A DNA stretch of 64,000 nt, taken from Clostridiales bacterium. GTDB taxonomy: Bacteria > Bacillota > Clostridia > Oscillospirales > Acutalibacteraceae. The position numbers and the translations under genes are program-made. This document shows positions 28,399 to 37,902 of the stretch, piece by piece. How positions within the stretch are numbered: position 1 is the first letter of the stretch; each line of letters begins with the position of its first letter. The stretch covers positions 106,579 through 170,578 of the forward strand of contig DXXG01000018.1 in assembly GCA_019416455.1 (NCBI GenBank), written 5' to 3'. Under the pieces are notes generated by a model. It worked only from the letters and a program-made list of their open reading frames with translations, was not told the origin of the DNA and searched no databases.

Positions 28399-29969
28399 AG
28401 AGAGTGCTTCTGGTGGATGACGAGTTTTTGGTGTGCAGCTTTATGAAAGGACTGATCCCATGGGAGCAGTACGGCTTCACAGTGGCGGGCCAAGCGGAAA
28501 ACGGCAAAGCGGCTTTGCGGAAAATGGAAGAATGCCAGCCGGATCTGGTGTTTTTGGATGTGAGTATGCCGGATATGGACGGCATCGAGGTGATCCGCCA
28601 GCTGAATAAACGTTATCCCAACTGCCGGGTGGTGATGCTCAGCAGCTATTCGGATTTTGAGTATGTGCGGGAAACCATGCGGTATGGGGCTTCGGATTAC
28701 CTTCTAAAACATCAGCTCACCCCGGAGGAACTGATAAAGACCCTTCAGGAGCTGGATTTTCCCGCCTCCAGTCAGGAAAAGCCTCTTTCCCTGCCGGTGG
28801 AAAAGCCCGACGGGATCTTGCGGGACTCCCAGACGGTGGCCTTCCTGCGGGGCGCTGGAAAGACGATCCCCAGCGCGCTGCTCTCCCTTCGCCGCCCTGT
28901 CCCGGTGATCGTGAAGATCAAGGCCTCCATGCTGGACACGCTGGACTGGCAGGGGGGAAAGTCCCACTCGGAAAGCATGTTGGATTCCCTGATCTCCACC
29001 TGCGTCCAGGTGTGCAGCCAGGAACAGGGGACCCGTATTATTGATTTGTCTGATTTTCTCCTGTTGTTCCTGTTTTCGGCTCGGGCCAGCGAAAGCGAGG
29101 ATTCTCAGCTGGAACGAGTCACCCATACCATGAATATCGTTCACGACGCGGTGCTGAAATACCACAGCACCCACATCGTTTGGAAAACAGGCGGCCGTTG
29201 TGAGGACCTTCATGAGCTTCCCGGTTTCTGCGCTCAGGAAAAAGAGGACATGGAGGAGAACGTCTACCACAAGGCGGGGGATAGTGGCGGGCATCTGCTC
29301 ATCCAGCAGGAGCAGCAGCTGATCGTGGACGTGGCTTCCAAAGACAGGGGAGATGTGCGGAAGGTGCTGGCCTCCGTGTTCGCGCCCATCGTGAAGGAGC
29401 CGAAAAATACGGTGGAGCTGTCCCTTTTGGTAGGGGATCTGTTTTCCTTGGCGGTCCGGCTCTATCGGGAGAACCAGGTGCCGGTGCCCAACCTGGACCA
29501 GCACGCCGTTCGGGGGAACGATCCCAAGGAAGCCCGGCAATATTTTGAAAAGCTGTTTTTGGACCTGATCGACAATGTGGAACAGAGCCGGCAGTATTCG
29601 GATCCGGTACAGCAGGTGATCGGCTATGTCCAGAAGCACTACGCGGAACCCATTGGCCTGGCGGAGGTGGCGGAATACTGCTCTTTGAACCAGTCCTATC
29701 TGAGCACGCTGTTCAAAAAGGAGACAGGCATCGGGGTGATCCACTTTATAAACAGGGTGCGGGTGTACGCGGCGGGTAAACTGATGCTCACGGAAGGCGC
29801 CCTGCCCACCCACTTGTTTGAAAGGGTGGGGTTCCGGAATTACAACAACTTTTTTAACCTGTTCCAAACCGTGACGGGCATGACTCCCACCCAATTCCGC
29901 AAATACGCCACCGCCAAGTGGATCTCGGAGTTTGAGTTGATCCCCGGCAAAGATACACCTAAAAAATGA
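28395..29969 (+). CDS. Response regulator with AraC DNA-binding domain, YesN type
   Basis: Partner of the YesM-type kinase, with an ATGA overlap. Residues 1-120 are a receiver domain with phosphorylated Asp55 in LVFLDVSMPD. A long middle region (about 130-400) of unknown fold links to a C-terminal AraC helix-turn-helix domain (IGLAEVAEYCSLNQSYLSTLF). At 524 residues it has the usual size. Paired direct repeats at 29960-29997, starting inside its own stop region, are its probable binding site in front of the LplA-type gene. Confidence 0.92.
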   Translation: MKRVLLVDDEFLVCSFMKGLIPWEQYGFTVAGQAENGKAALRKMEECQPDLVFLDVSMPDMDGIEVIRQLNKRYPNCRVVMLSSYSDFEYVRETMRYGASDYLLKHQLTPEELIKTLQELDFPASSQEKPLSLPVEKPDGILRDSQTVAFLRGAGKTIPSALLSLRRPVPVIVKIKASMLDTLDWQGGKSHSESMLDSLISTCVQVCSQEQGTRIIDLSDFLLLFLFSARASESEDSQLERVTHTMNIVHDAVLKYHSTHIVWKTGGRCEDLHELPGFCAQEKEDMEENVYHKAGDSGGHLLIQQEQQLIVDVASKDRGDVRKVLASVFAPIVKEPKNTVELSLLVGDLFSLAVRLYRENQVPVPNLDQHAVRGNDPKEARQYFEKLFLDLIDNVEQSRQYSDPVQQVIGYVQKHYAEPIGLAEVAEYCSLNQSYLSTLFKKETGIGVIHFINRVRVYAAGKLMLTEGALPTHLFERVGFRNYNNFFNLFQTVTGMTPTQFRKYATAKWISEFELIPGKDTPKK

Positions 29970-29997
29970 TCATCACCTCTTCTAAAAAACGATCATC
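29960..29997 (+). promoter_or_regulatory. Paired direct repeats, likely YesN-type regulator site
   Basis: Two 15-base repeats, TAAAAAATGATCATC (29960-29974) and TAAAAAACGATCATC (29983-29997), differ at one base and are 23 bases apart, about two helical turns. They end 20 bases before the candidate -35 box of the next operon. Tandem half-sites of this spacing are typical for AraC-type activators. Confidence 0.6.
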
Positions 29998-30016
29998 TTA
30001 TTCCAAAGACAGAGAA

Positions 30017-30045
30017 TTTCATGAAGAATGGTGAAATGCTACAAT
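30017..30045 (+). promoter_or_regulatory. Candidate activated promoter of the LplABC-type operon
   Basis: TACAAT (30040-30045) with a poor -35 (TTTCAT, 30017-30022), as expected if the upstream repeats recruit an activator. Confidence 0.45.
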
Positions 30046-30078
30046 AATTTCACACACTAAGCAGAAGAGGTGGTAAAT

Positions 30079-31725
30079 ATGAAAAAGTTCAGAAAACCAA
30101 TGGCCCTCCTGTTAGCAGTGCTGATGGGAACATCACTTCTGACAGGCTGTTCCGGTTCTTCGGATTCCGGATCAGGAACGTCCCAAGAGGGAGGGGAGAG
30201 TTCCGCTACGGTGTCCCAGACCGACGGCAACTTTAACGCCGAAGGGTTCCCCATCGTGAACGAAAAGGTCACGAAGCATTTCATGATCAACAAGCCCGCT
30301 CACATCGGGAGTCCCGATGACATGGTCACCCTGCAAAAGTATGAGGAGATGACCAACGTGGACGTGGAGTGGGAAGCGGTCTCCTCCGATGGTTTCTCCG
30401 AACGAGTGAACCTGGTGATGGCCTCCGACAGCATGCCCGACGCCATTCTCAAAGGCGTGCCGGATATCACAAAGACTTCCGCTGACGGCTCCATCATCGA
30501 CATTTCCGGACTGATCGATGAGTATTCGGTGGGCATCAAGTCTCTGTATGACCAGTATCCCGAAGTGTACGAGGCTTCCAAGTCTCCTGACGGCGGCATT
30601 TACGCTGTGCCCAACATCAATACCCTGGTTCCCAACCGGACCAACCACAGAAACCTGTGGATCAACCAGACATGGCTGGACAACCTGGGACTGGAAACTC
30701 CCGAAACCCTGGACGAGTACCTGGATGTGCTCCGGGCTTTCCGGGATGAGGATGCCAACGGCAACGGCGATCCCAGCGACGAGATCCCCTACGTTGTGGA
30801 ATACAGCGGCGGCGATCATCGGGCCAGAGTGAACATCTTCCTGGGATCCTGGGGGATCCATGACAACCTGGGCTATGAGTTCCTCACCATCCAGGACGAT
30901 AAGGTCAAGATGTACGTGATCGACGATACGTACAAGGAAGTGCTTCAGTTCATGAACACCATGTGGACCGAAGGCCTGCTGGACAACTCCCTGTACACCC
31001 AGACCAACGACGTGGCGCTGTCCAAGTTCAACAGCAGCGTTTCCGGCAGCTTCGCCCTTTCCTCCGATGACCTGTGGAGCGCTTACAGCCAGGATTATTC
31101 TCCCTTGGCGCCTCCCACCAACAGCAACGGCGATACCCCTGTGATCGGCCTGAACTCCGCTTACGGCGGCGCGGCCATGGTCATCACCCGTTCCGATGAG
31201 TCTCCCGAGATCACCCTGCGCTGGATCGACTACTTCTTCACCGAGGAAGGCGCTAACTTCATCGGCGCTCTCAGCCCCGACCTGGAAGGTGTCACCTGCC
31301 AGAAGATGGAGGACGGCTCCTACGATTACTCCGACGAGATCCTGAACAGTGACAAGGGCGTTTCCATGGCGGTAGGCGAGGTTTGCCCCCTCCCCGGCGG
31401 CGGATTCCCCTACTGGAGAAACGAAAACAACTCTGATTTCATCTATTCCAAGAAGGTGCAGGAATCTGTGCCTGTGTACGAGCCCTACTATCAGACCGAT
31501 CCCGCTTACGCCTATCCCGTGTTCAGCGTGGAGGACGCGGAAGTGGTCAATGATATCCGCCGTGACCTGGATACTTACCTGAAAGAGTGCGAGGCCAAGT
31601 TCATCACCGGCGAGATGAGTTTTGACCAGTGGGATGAGTATGTTGCTACTTGCGAGCAGATGCGTATCCACGAGCTGGAAGAGATCTTCCAGGCTGCGTA
31701 TGACCGTATGAAGGAGTCTGCCTAA
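30079..31725 (+). CDS. LplA-type sugar-binding lipoprotein
   Basis: Extracellular solute-binding protein of 548 residues, the long LplA/YtcQ type that binds oligosaccharides. The lipoprotein signal ends in SLLTGC with Cys24, then a Ser/Gly-rich linker to about residue 60. ATG 30079 follows AGAGGTGG at a good distance; GTG 30070 is less likely. Binding ligand is unknown. The local genes (kdu pair, enolase-superfamily enzyme) make a uronate-containing oligosaccharide attractive but unproven. Confidence 0.9.
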   Translation: MKKFRKPMALLLAVLMGTSLLTGCSGSSDSGSGTSQEGGESSATVSQTDGNFNAEGFPIVNEKVTKHFMINKPAHIGSPDDMVTLQKYEEMTNVDVEWEAVSSDGFSERVNLVMASDSMPDAILKGVPDITKTSADGSIIDISGLIDEYSVGIKSLYDQYPEVYEASKSPDGGIYAVPNINTLVPNRTNHRNLWINQTWLDNLGLETPETLDEYLDVLRAFRDEDANGNGDPSDEIPYVVEYSGGDHRARVNIFLGSWGIHDNLGYEFLTIQDDKVKMYVIDDTYKEVLQFMNTMWTEGLLDNSLYTQTNDVALSKFNSSVSGSFALSSDDLWSAYSQDYSPLAPPTNSNGDTPVIGLNSAYGGAAMVITRSDESPEITLRWIDYFFTEEGANFIGALSPDLEGVTCQKMEDGSYDYSDEILNSDKGVSMAVGEVCPLPGGGFPYWRNENNSDFIYSKKVQESVPVYEPYYQTDPAYAYPVFSVEDAEVVNDIRRDLDTYLKECEAKFITGEMSFDQWDEYVATCEQMRIHELEEIFQAAYDRMKESA

Positions 31726-31772
31726 GTACCAAACGCTGTAAAAGGCTAGTTCTCCAACAGATGTGTTTGAAC

Positions 31773-31804
31773 AGGGGAAGGCCGTAAAACGGCCTTCCCT
31801 ATTT
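31773..31804 (+). other. Intercistronic stem-loop after the binding protein
   Basis: AGGGGAAGGCCG pairs with CGGCCTTCCCT (one bulged base) around four A and has no proper T-run. As in the first transporter operon, it probably raises the amount of binding-protein mRNA over permease mRNA. Confidence 0.6.
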
Positions 31805-31863
31805 CATTCGGAACAGGATCCGTGATGGATTTGTTTTCGTGAATCCGGTGAGGAAGGTGAATT

Positions 31864-32805
31864 ATGGAACATACAATACAGCTGCCAAAGACTTCCAAGA
31901 GGGCGGCTCTTGCCAAGAATTTTCGGCAGAACTGGCAATTATATGCCATGGTTCTGCTTCCGGTGGCCTGGTACATCATTTTTATGTATGTACCCATGTA
32001 CGGGCTTCAGATCGCTTTTCGTGACTACATGCCTTCCAAAGGCTTTTTGGGCAGTGAGTGGGTTGGCCTGAAGCATTTCGAGCGCTTCTTCAATTCCTAT
32101 TACTGCGGGCGAGTCATTCGGAACACCCTGAGCATCAACTTCTATTCTCTGCTCATCGGGTTCCCCATTCCCATTATTTTCGCGCTCATGCTCAATGAGC
32201 TGAGAAGCGTCCGCTATAAGAAGATCGTACAAAACGTGACCTACCTGCCCCACTTCCTGTCTGCGGTGGTCATCGTGAGCATTTTGCAGCTTCTGCTCTC
32301 TCCCACCAACGGCGTGATCAATATGGTTTTGGGCCGGCTGGGATTTGAGACGGTGGACTTCTTGGCCAAGCCGGAGTATTTCCAGCATATCTACGTGTGG
32401 TCCGGCATTTGGGAGAGCATGGGATGGGACGCCATCATGTACATCGCGGCCCTGTCCGGTGTGGACCCGGGTCTCTACGAAGCCGCCACCATCGATGGAG
32501 CATCTCGGTGGCAGAAGATCCGCCACGTGTCTATTCCCTGCATCATGGGGACCATCATCATCATGCTGCTGCTCCGGTGCGGTTCCATTATGAACATCGG
32601 CTACGAGAAGATCCTGCTGATGCAGAACAGCCTGAACATGGACAGCAGCGACGTGATCTCCACCTATGTGTACCGCAGCGGTATTTTGGGAGCGGAGTAT
32701 TCCTTCGCTTCGGCCATCGGGCTGTTTAACTCCCTGTGCAACTTTGTGTTGTTGGTGTGCGCCAACTGGGCCGCCAAGCGTTTTGGAAAAACCAGTCTGT
32801 TCTGA
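31864..32805 (+). CDS. LplB-type sugar ABC permease
   Basis: Permease subunit of 313 residues with six predicted membrane spans. The start region (KNFRQNWQLYAMVLLPVAWY) is typical of the LplB group, and the EAA loop is YEAATIDGASRWQKI. GAGGAAGGTG precedes ATG 31864. It pairs with the next gene and the lipoprotein before it. Confidence 0.9.
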   Translation: MEHTIQLPKTSKRAALAKNFRQNWQLYAMVLLPVAWYIIFMYVPMYGLQIAFRDYMPSKGFLGSEWVGLKHFERFFNSYYCGRVIRNTLSINFYSLLIGFPIPIIFALMLNELRSVRYKKIVQNVTYLPHFLSAVVIVSILQLLLSPTNGVINMVLGRLGFETVDFLAKPEYFQHIYVWSGIWESMGWDAIMYIAALSGVDPGLYEAATIDGASRWQKIRHVSIPCIMGTIIIMLLLRCGSIMNIGYEKILLMQNSLNMDSSDVISTYVYRSGILGAEYSFASAIGLFNSLCNFVLLVCANWAAKRFGKTSLF

Positions 32806-32824
32806 GGGAAGGGGGAGTTGTAGG

Positions 32825-33721
32825 ATGAAACAGACCGCGGCGAAAAAAATCAAAGATTCTTTTGGGGATCGTGTGTTCATGGGGTGCGTAGTGACCCTGA
32901 CCTTTTTGATCCTGTGCGCCACCTTCTACCCGCTGATCTATGTGGTGAGCGCGTCTTTCAGTTCCAGTGAGGCCGTGATGAACGGCGAAGTGTATTTCCT
33001 GCCAGTGGGACTTTCCATGGACGGATACATGGAAGTTTTTCAAAATGAGGATATTGTAGTGGGGTTTAAGAATACGGTGATCTACACGGTGGTGGGCACG
33101 GCCATCAATATGACCCTGACCACGCTGCTGGCGTACCCTCTGTCCAGAAAGCAGTTCCGGGGCAGAAAGATCCTCATGTTTTTGATCGTCTTTACCATGT
33201 ACTTCAACGGCGGATTGATCCCCACCTTCCTGGTGGTGGACAAACTCCACATGGTGGATACCATTTGGGGCCTGGTGATGCCCACGGCCATTTCCACCTT
33301 TAATCTGATCATCATGCGGACCTACTTTGAGAACTCCATCCCGGAGGAACTGGCAGAGGCGGCTTCCCTGGACGGCTGCGACCATTTCCGGTTCATGTTC
33401 CATGTGCTGCTGCCTTTGTCCACGCCTATCCTGGCCGTATTGGTGCTCTACTACGCGGTGGGTCATTGGAACCAGTATTTCAACGCCTTGATCTATCTGC
33501 GTTCCAGTGAGAAGATCTCCCTCCAGCTGGCCCTGCGGAATATCCTCATGGCCAATCAGATCTCCAGCGGGAGCACAGGAGGTTTCACCGAAATGGCTCA
33601 GATCAGCTTGACCGTCAAGTACGCTGTGATCGTGGTGTCCAGCTTGCCGGTTGTGATCCTGTACCCGTTCATTCAAAAATATTTCGTTAAAGGCGTCATG
33701 GTGGGCGCTATCAAAGGCTAA
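32825..33721 (+). CDS. LplC-type sugar ABC permease
   Basis: Second permease, 298 residues. It shows six membrane spans and an EAA loop (LAEAASLDGCDHFRFMF). The true start is ATG 32825, preceded by GGGGGAG; an open frame to 32666 only overlaps the previous gene. No ATPase is encoded in the operon, so a shared sugar-importer ATPase is expected to serve both importers of this window. Confidence 0.9.
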   Translation: MKQTAAKKIKDSFGDRVFMGCVVTLTFLILCATFYPLIYVVSASFSSSEAVMNGEVYFLPVGLSMDGYMEVFQNEDIVVGFKNTVIYTVVGTAINMTLTTLLAYPLSRKQFRGRKILMFLIVFTMYFNGGLIPTFLVVDKLHMVDTIWGLVMPTAISTFNLIIMRTYFENSIPEELAEAASLDGCDHFRFMFHVLLPLSTPILAVLVLYYAVGHWNQYFNALIYLRSSEKISLQLALRNILMANQISSGSTGGFTEMAQISLTVKYAVIVVSSLPVVILYPFIQKYFVKGVMVGAIKG

Positions 33722-33748
33722 AAGCCGAAAAAGGGGAGAGTGTTTCTT

Positions 33749-34909
33749 ATGCTGCTGAAAGAATTGTGTGAAAAAATGTCTCCTGCGTGGAGAGTGGAAG
33801 AGATCGCCTGGGTCCAGCTGCCCTACAAACGCCCCCGCATCGCCGGGTGCAATGCCCGTCTGGGCGTCCACGGCTGGGGCGGCGAGGTGCCCATCGCCCG
33901 GATCAAGATCGCGGGGACCTACGGTTTCGGCTGGTGCACCCTGACCCAGGATCAGGCCCAGAGAATGGTGGGCGTCCCGGTAGGGGCAATGTTCGATGAG
34001 GAGGGCATGCTCCGTCCCCAGTATTACGGGATCGACTTCGCCATCCTGGACTGGCTGGGAAACCAGTTCCATCAGCCGGTGTACAAACTGGTGGCCAGAG
34101 ATGGGATCCCCCAGACAGGGTTCACGGTTCCGGTGTACGATACCACCATCTATTTCGACGAGCTGGATATCCAGGACGATGAGAAAGCAGTGGAGTTCCT
34201 CTGTAAGGAAGTCAAGGAAGGCCTGGACCGGGGACATAAGAACTTCAAGGTGAAAGTGGGACGTCCCGGTATGTGGATGGGGATCGAAAGCGGCCTGAAA
34301 CGGGACGTGGACGCCATCCTGGCCATCCGGGAGACCATGGGCAAGGAAGGCAAGCTGATGGCGGACGCCAACAACGGCTACAACCTGAATCTGACCAAAG
34401 AATTCCTGTCCCGGACCGCCAGTGCCAACCTGTACTGGATGGAAGAGGCGTTCCATGAGGACGACCAGCTTTACGGGCGGCTGCGCCAGTGGATGAAGGA
34501 GCAGGGCATTGAGACTAAGATCGCCGACGGCGAGGGTTACGCTTCGGAAGCTATTGAGGAGTGGGCCCAGAAAGGCTTGATCGACGTGCTGCAATATGAC
34601 CTGCGGGGCTATGGGTTCTTCCGCTGGATGAAACTGGCTGCCGAGCTGGAGCCCTTTGGAGTTTTGGCAGCGCCCCACAATTACGGCGGTTTTTACGGGA
34701 ATTTCGCCCAGCTGCATTTTGCCGCGGCCGCCAGCAATTTCGCCATTGCGGAGTGGGACGTGGCAGACGCTCAGGGCATCGATACGTCTCTTTACCAGGT
34801 GCGGGAAGGTGCTATCCAGGTCCCCGATGAGGACGGCTTCGGCCTGAAACTGGATCAGGAACTGTTCGACGCCAAAGTGGCGGAAGGCGGTTGGAAAGCG
34901 AAAATGTAA
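33749..34909 (+). CDS. Enolase-superfamily enzyme (mandelate racemase/muconate-lactonising type)
   Basis: Sugar-acid dehydratase-like or racemase-like enzyme of 386 residues. The catalytic KxK is FKVKVG (Lys167, Lys169); magnesium ligands are seen in MADANNGY (Asp), WMEEAF (Glu) and ADGEGY (Asp or Glu), and APHNYGG carries a conserved His near the C-terminus. ATG 33749 follows AAGGGGAGAG. The operon suggests it acts on an acid sugar derived from the imported oligosaccharide. Substrate is unpredictable within this superfamily. Confidence 0.85.
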   Translation: MLLKELCEKMSPAWRVEEIAWVQLPYKRPRIAGCNARLGVHGWGGEVPIARIKIAGTYGFGWCTLTQDQAQRMVGVPVGAMFDEEGMLRPQYYGIDFAILDWLGNQFHQPVYKLVARDGIPQTGFTVPVYDTTIYFDELDIQDDEKAVEFLCKEVKEGLDRGHKNFKVKVGRPGMWMGIESGLKRDVDAILAIRETMGKEGKLMADANNGYNLNLTKEFLSRTASANLYWMEEAFHEDDQLYGRLRQWMKEQGIETKIADGEGYASEAIEEWAQKGLIDVLQYDLRGYGFFRWMKLAAELEPFGVLAAPHNYGGFYGNFAQLHFAAAASNFAIAEWDVADAQGIDTSLYQVREGAIQVPDEDGFGLKLDQELFDAKVAEGGWKAKM

Positions 34910-34960
34910 AGGGTGATGGGACTCCAGGAGTTGCTTGATCCTGAAAGATAAATGTGCAGG

Positions 34961-35001
34961 CGGCTGCCGGTCCTTCGGGGGTCCGGCAGCCGACCTTTTT
35001 T
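34961..35001 (+). terminator. Terminator after the enolase-superfamily gene
   Basis: CGGCTGCCGG (34961-34970) pairs with CCGGCAGCCG (34983-34992), followed by ACCTTTTTT. The next gene starts 13 bases later, so some read-through is likely. Confidence 0.75.
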
Positions 35002-35013
35002 AGGAGAGAAAAA

Positions 35014-35817
35014 ATGAATTGGATCTTATGCGAAATACTTGACGAAAAGGGACAGGTTCTGGCACAATCAGGGCAAGGAGAATCGGCGTCTCTGATCCTG
35101 CCCAGCGGAGGGCGGTCGGTGGTGCTGACATGCGGAAAACCGGGGTCCTATTGTGTGATCCAGCTGGAGGATACCTTGGCTCCTGCCCTGGTATACCTGC
35201 CCCAAGGGAAAGCGGTCTACCAGCTGCCTCAGGGGGAAGAACGGCAGGTGTATTCCCCTCGGGCGTTTTCCCCGGGGACAAGCGTGGTGCGGGCCAGACT
35301 GGCCCAGCCCTCTGAGGTGGAAGGACTTAGGAACCTGGCCCTCAACCCCTATGACGGTCATGAGAATAAGGACATGTTCCCTCACGCTTTTGCCAATGTG
35401 GAAACCAGGGGAGAAGCGGTTTTCGCGGCCCGGAACGCCATCGACGGCCTGTACGAGAACAGCTCTCATGGGGGCTGGCCCTATACCAGCTGGGGGATCA
35501 ACCGGGATCCTCAGGCGGCGTGGACCATCGATTTTGGCCGGACCGTTCTGGTGGAAAAACTGAGGATCACCCTTCGGGCGGATTTCCCCCACGACGCTTG
35601 GTGGACCCAGGGGACCGTCACCTTTTCCGACGGTTCCAGCCAGGTTCTGGCCTTTACGAAAACGGCTCTTCCGCAAGAATTCCTGGTCTCCCCCCGGCAG
35701 GTGCGATCCATCACCTTCCACGACTTGATCAAAGCGGATGACCCATCCCCCTTCCCGGCCCTTACCCAGTTTGAGGTGTGGGGCAGAGAGTTAGGGGAAA
35801 ATCAGAATGGAAATTGA
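35014..35817 (+). CDS. F5/8 type C (discoidin)-like domain protein
   Basis: A 267-residue protein without signal peptide. The C-terminal 150 residues look like a discoidin or CBM32-type beta-sandwich: the opening NLALNPYD, then an NAIDG turn, WTIDFGR with the partner VEKLRITLR, and the closing FEVWG. The N-terminal 100 residues are another small beta-rich domain that I do not recognise. AGGAGAG precedes ATG 35014. Its stop codon overlaps the ribosome site of the following GtaA-like gene, so both are probably made together and may act on the same glycan in the cytoplasm. Confidence 0.65.
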   Translation: MNWILCEILDEKGQVLAQSGQGESASLILPSGGRSVVLTCGKPGSYCVIQLEDTLAPALVYLPQGKAVYQLPQGEERQVYSPRAFSPGTSVVRARLAQPSEVEGLRNLALNPYDGHENKDMFPHAFANVETRGEAVFAARNAIDGLYENSSHGGWPYTSWGINRDPQAAWTIDFGRTVLVEKLRITLRADFPHDAWWTQGTVTFSDGSSQVLAFTKTALPQEFLVSPRQVRSITFHDLIKADDPSPFPALTQFEVWGRELGENQNGN

Positions 35818-35828
35818 GGTGTTCTCTC

Positions 35829-37712
35829 ATGAATTTGCGTTATCCCGCAGTGCCCTTGATCAATCATACCCCTTATTTCAATCTTTGGTCCATGGACGAC
35901 GTGCCCAACCGGTCCCACACCTGTCATTGGACCGGCAGCCCTCAGCCCCTTACCGGTGTGTTCCGAGTGGGCAGCCGGGAATACGGGTTTTTGGGCAGCA
36001 CGCAAGCCCAGCCCATGGGGACCGTGTCGGTGGACGTGACGGCTTGTTCCACCGTTTACCAGCTGAAAAGCCCGGAGGCGCTGCTGACAGTGACTTTCAC
36101 CTCTCCACTGCTTTTGGACGATCTGAAGGTCTTGGCCCGGCCTGTCACATACATCACCGTGGAAGCCAAGGGCCGAAACGGCAGACCTCTGCCTCCCTCC
36201 AGTGTGATACTCACCGCCCAGGAAGCCTTGTGCCTGGATCGTCCCGGGGAAAGCCCGGTGGAGACCGGTGAGATCCAAGGACCGGGATTTTCCGCAGCGT
36301 CATTGGCCAACACCGTTCAGAATCCGCTGAACCGTTCGGGAGACGATGTGCGTATTGATTGGGGGACCTTCTATCTGGCGGTAGAAGAAGGCGGTTCCGT
36401 GTCCTGTGTGAAGGACGGGGACGGCGCGGCGGTCCAGGCGGAGCGGACTTTGGAAGAGGGAAAAGCGGCGCTTTTCGCCGTAGCTTACGACGAAGTGTAC
36501 GCCATACAGTATTTTGGGGAAAACCTGGAACCTCTGTGGAAACGGGAACGGGATACCATGCCTGGTCTGCTGGAATTGGCGTTCGCGGAACACCAGGATA
36601 TCGCCCGGCGGTGCGGGGGATTTTCCGCGGAGCTTGAAAAAGAAGCCGTGGAGGCTGGCGGTCAGCAATACGCCCAGCTTTTGCAGCTGGCCTACCGTCA
36701 GGTGATCGGCGCCCACACACTCTGCCAGGACCCGGAGGGGCGGTTGCTGTTTATTTCCAAGGAGTGTTTCTCCAATGGCTGCGCGGCTACCGCCGACGTC
36801 AGCTATCCGTCCATTCCTCTGTTCCTGCGGTATAATCCGGAACTTGTTTTTGCCATGATGCGTCCCTTGATGCGGTACGCTGAGAGTCCGGCATGGCCCT
36901 TTGATTTTGCCCCCCATGACGCGGGACAGTTCCCCCTGTTGAACGGGCAGGTCTATTCCGGGGGAACAAACCCCAAAGACCAAATGCCGGTAGAGGAGTG
37001 CGGCAATCTGCTGCTGATGACGGCAGCGGCAGCCGCGGCTGGCGGGGACATGAGTTTTGCCGGGGAGTATTGGGATCTGCTCACCACCTGGGCCAACTAT
37101 CTCCGGGAAAATGGGATGGACCCGGAAAACCAGCTGTGTACGGATGATTTCGCAGGTCATCTGGCCCACAACTGCAACCTGTCCATCAAGGCGATCCTGG
37201 GCATAGCGGCCTATGGCTGGATGCTTGTGAAGCGGGGAGAGACTTCCGGGGAAAGCTGGTTGGAAGAAGCTCGGGAAATGGCGAAACGCTGGGTGGAAAA
37301 AGCGGATGATGGAGACGGGACTTACCGTTTGGCCTTCGATCAGCCGGGGACATTCAGCATGAAGTATAACGCTGTGTGGGATAAACTGCTGGGGCTGGAG
37401 ATATTCCCCCAGGGCACGTGGGATAAGGAGTTGAAGTCCTATATCGCCCGTCTGAACCCCTATGGGATGCCTTTGGATAACCGAGCTGGCTACACAAAAT
37501 CGGATTGGCTGGTGTGGGTGGCGTCCATGATGGACAAACCAGACTTTGAGAAGATGATCTCCACCCTGTGGGCCGCGTATGACAACATGCCCAATCGAAT
37601 CCCCTTGGGAGACTGGTACCAGACAGAGGACGCCTGGCAGGCGAAGCCACGGGAGTTCCAAAATCGGACCGTCCAGGGCGGACTGTTTATCCGGCTGCTG
37701 TATGCCAGATAA
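35829..37712 (+). CDS. GtaA-like protein (DUF5127/DUF4965/DUF1793 family)
   Basis: A 627-residue protein that matches the glutaminase A-like family: a beta-rich N-terminal part beginning PAVPLINHTPYFNLWSM and HWTGSPQPLTG, and a C-terminal alpha/alpha barrel with FAPHDAGQFP, MPVEECGN and DFAGHLAHN. Several such proteins in gut bacteria sit in glycan-utilisation loci, and a glycosidase role is more likely here than glutamine hydrolysis. There is no signal peptide. GAGGTG at the stop of the preceding gene serves ATG 35829. Family assignment is firmer than function. Confidence 0.75.
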   Translation: MNLRYPAVPLINHTPYFNLWSMDDVPNRSHTCHWTGSPQPLTGVFRVGSREYGFLGSTQAQPMGTVSVDVTACSTVYQLKSPEALLTVTFTSPLLLDDLKVLARPVTYITVEAKGRNGRPLPPSSVILTAQEALCLDRPGESPVETGEIQGPGFSAASLANTVQNPLNRSGDDVRIDWGTFYLAVEEGGSVSCVKDGDGAAVQAERTLEEGKAALFAVAYDEVYAIQYFGENLEPLWKRERDTMPGLLELAFAEHQDIARRCGGFSAELEKEAVEAGGQQYAQLLQLAYRQVIGAHTLCQDPEGRLLFISKECFSNGCAATADVSYPSIPLFLRYNPELVFAMMRPLMRYAESPAWPFDFAPHDAGQFPLLNGQVYSGGTNPKDQMPVEECGNLLLMTAAAAAAGGDMSFAGEYWDLLTTWANYLRENGMDPENQLCTDDFAGHLAHNCNLSIKAILGIAAYGWMLVKRGETSGESWLEEAREMAKRWVEKADDGDGTYRLAFDQPGTFSMKYNAVWDKLLGLEIFPQGTWDKELKSYIARLNPYGMPLDNRAGYTKSDWLVWVASMMDKPDFEKMISTLWAAYDNMPNRIPLGDWYQTEDAWQAKPREFQNRTVQGGLFIRLLYAR

Positions 37713-37808
37713 TGTCCTTGCAGAGCGTGAAAAACTTTCTGCTTTAGGGAAAGATAGAAAAGTATCAGGTTCCCTTTTCTATGGATGAGGGAAATCTTTA
37801 TGGGGAGT

Positions 37809-37853
37809 TAAAAGGGGAGGAACGCCGCAGGCCGGCGCGTCCTCCCCTTTTTG
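37809..37853. terminator. Bidirectional terminator between the GtaA-like and phosphatase genes
   Basis: AAAGGGGAGGA pairs with TCCTCCCCTTT around a loop that can form a further small stem. T-runs exist on both strands. Confidence 0.8.
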
Positions 37854-37902
37854 TTTCAGTTTGGGCTATTTTTTTCTTAAACACATTCCTTTCGGCGTTT
37901 CC

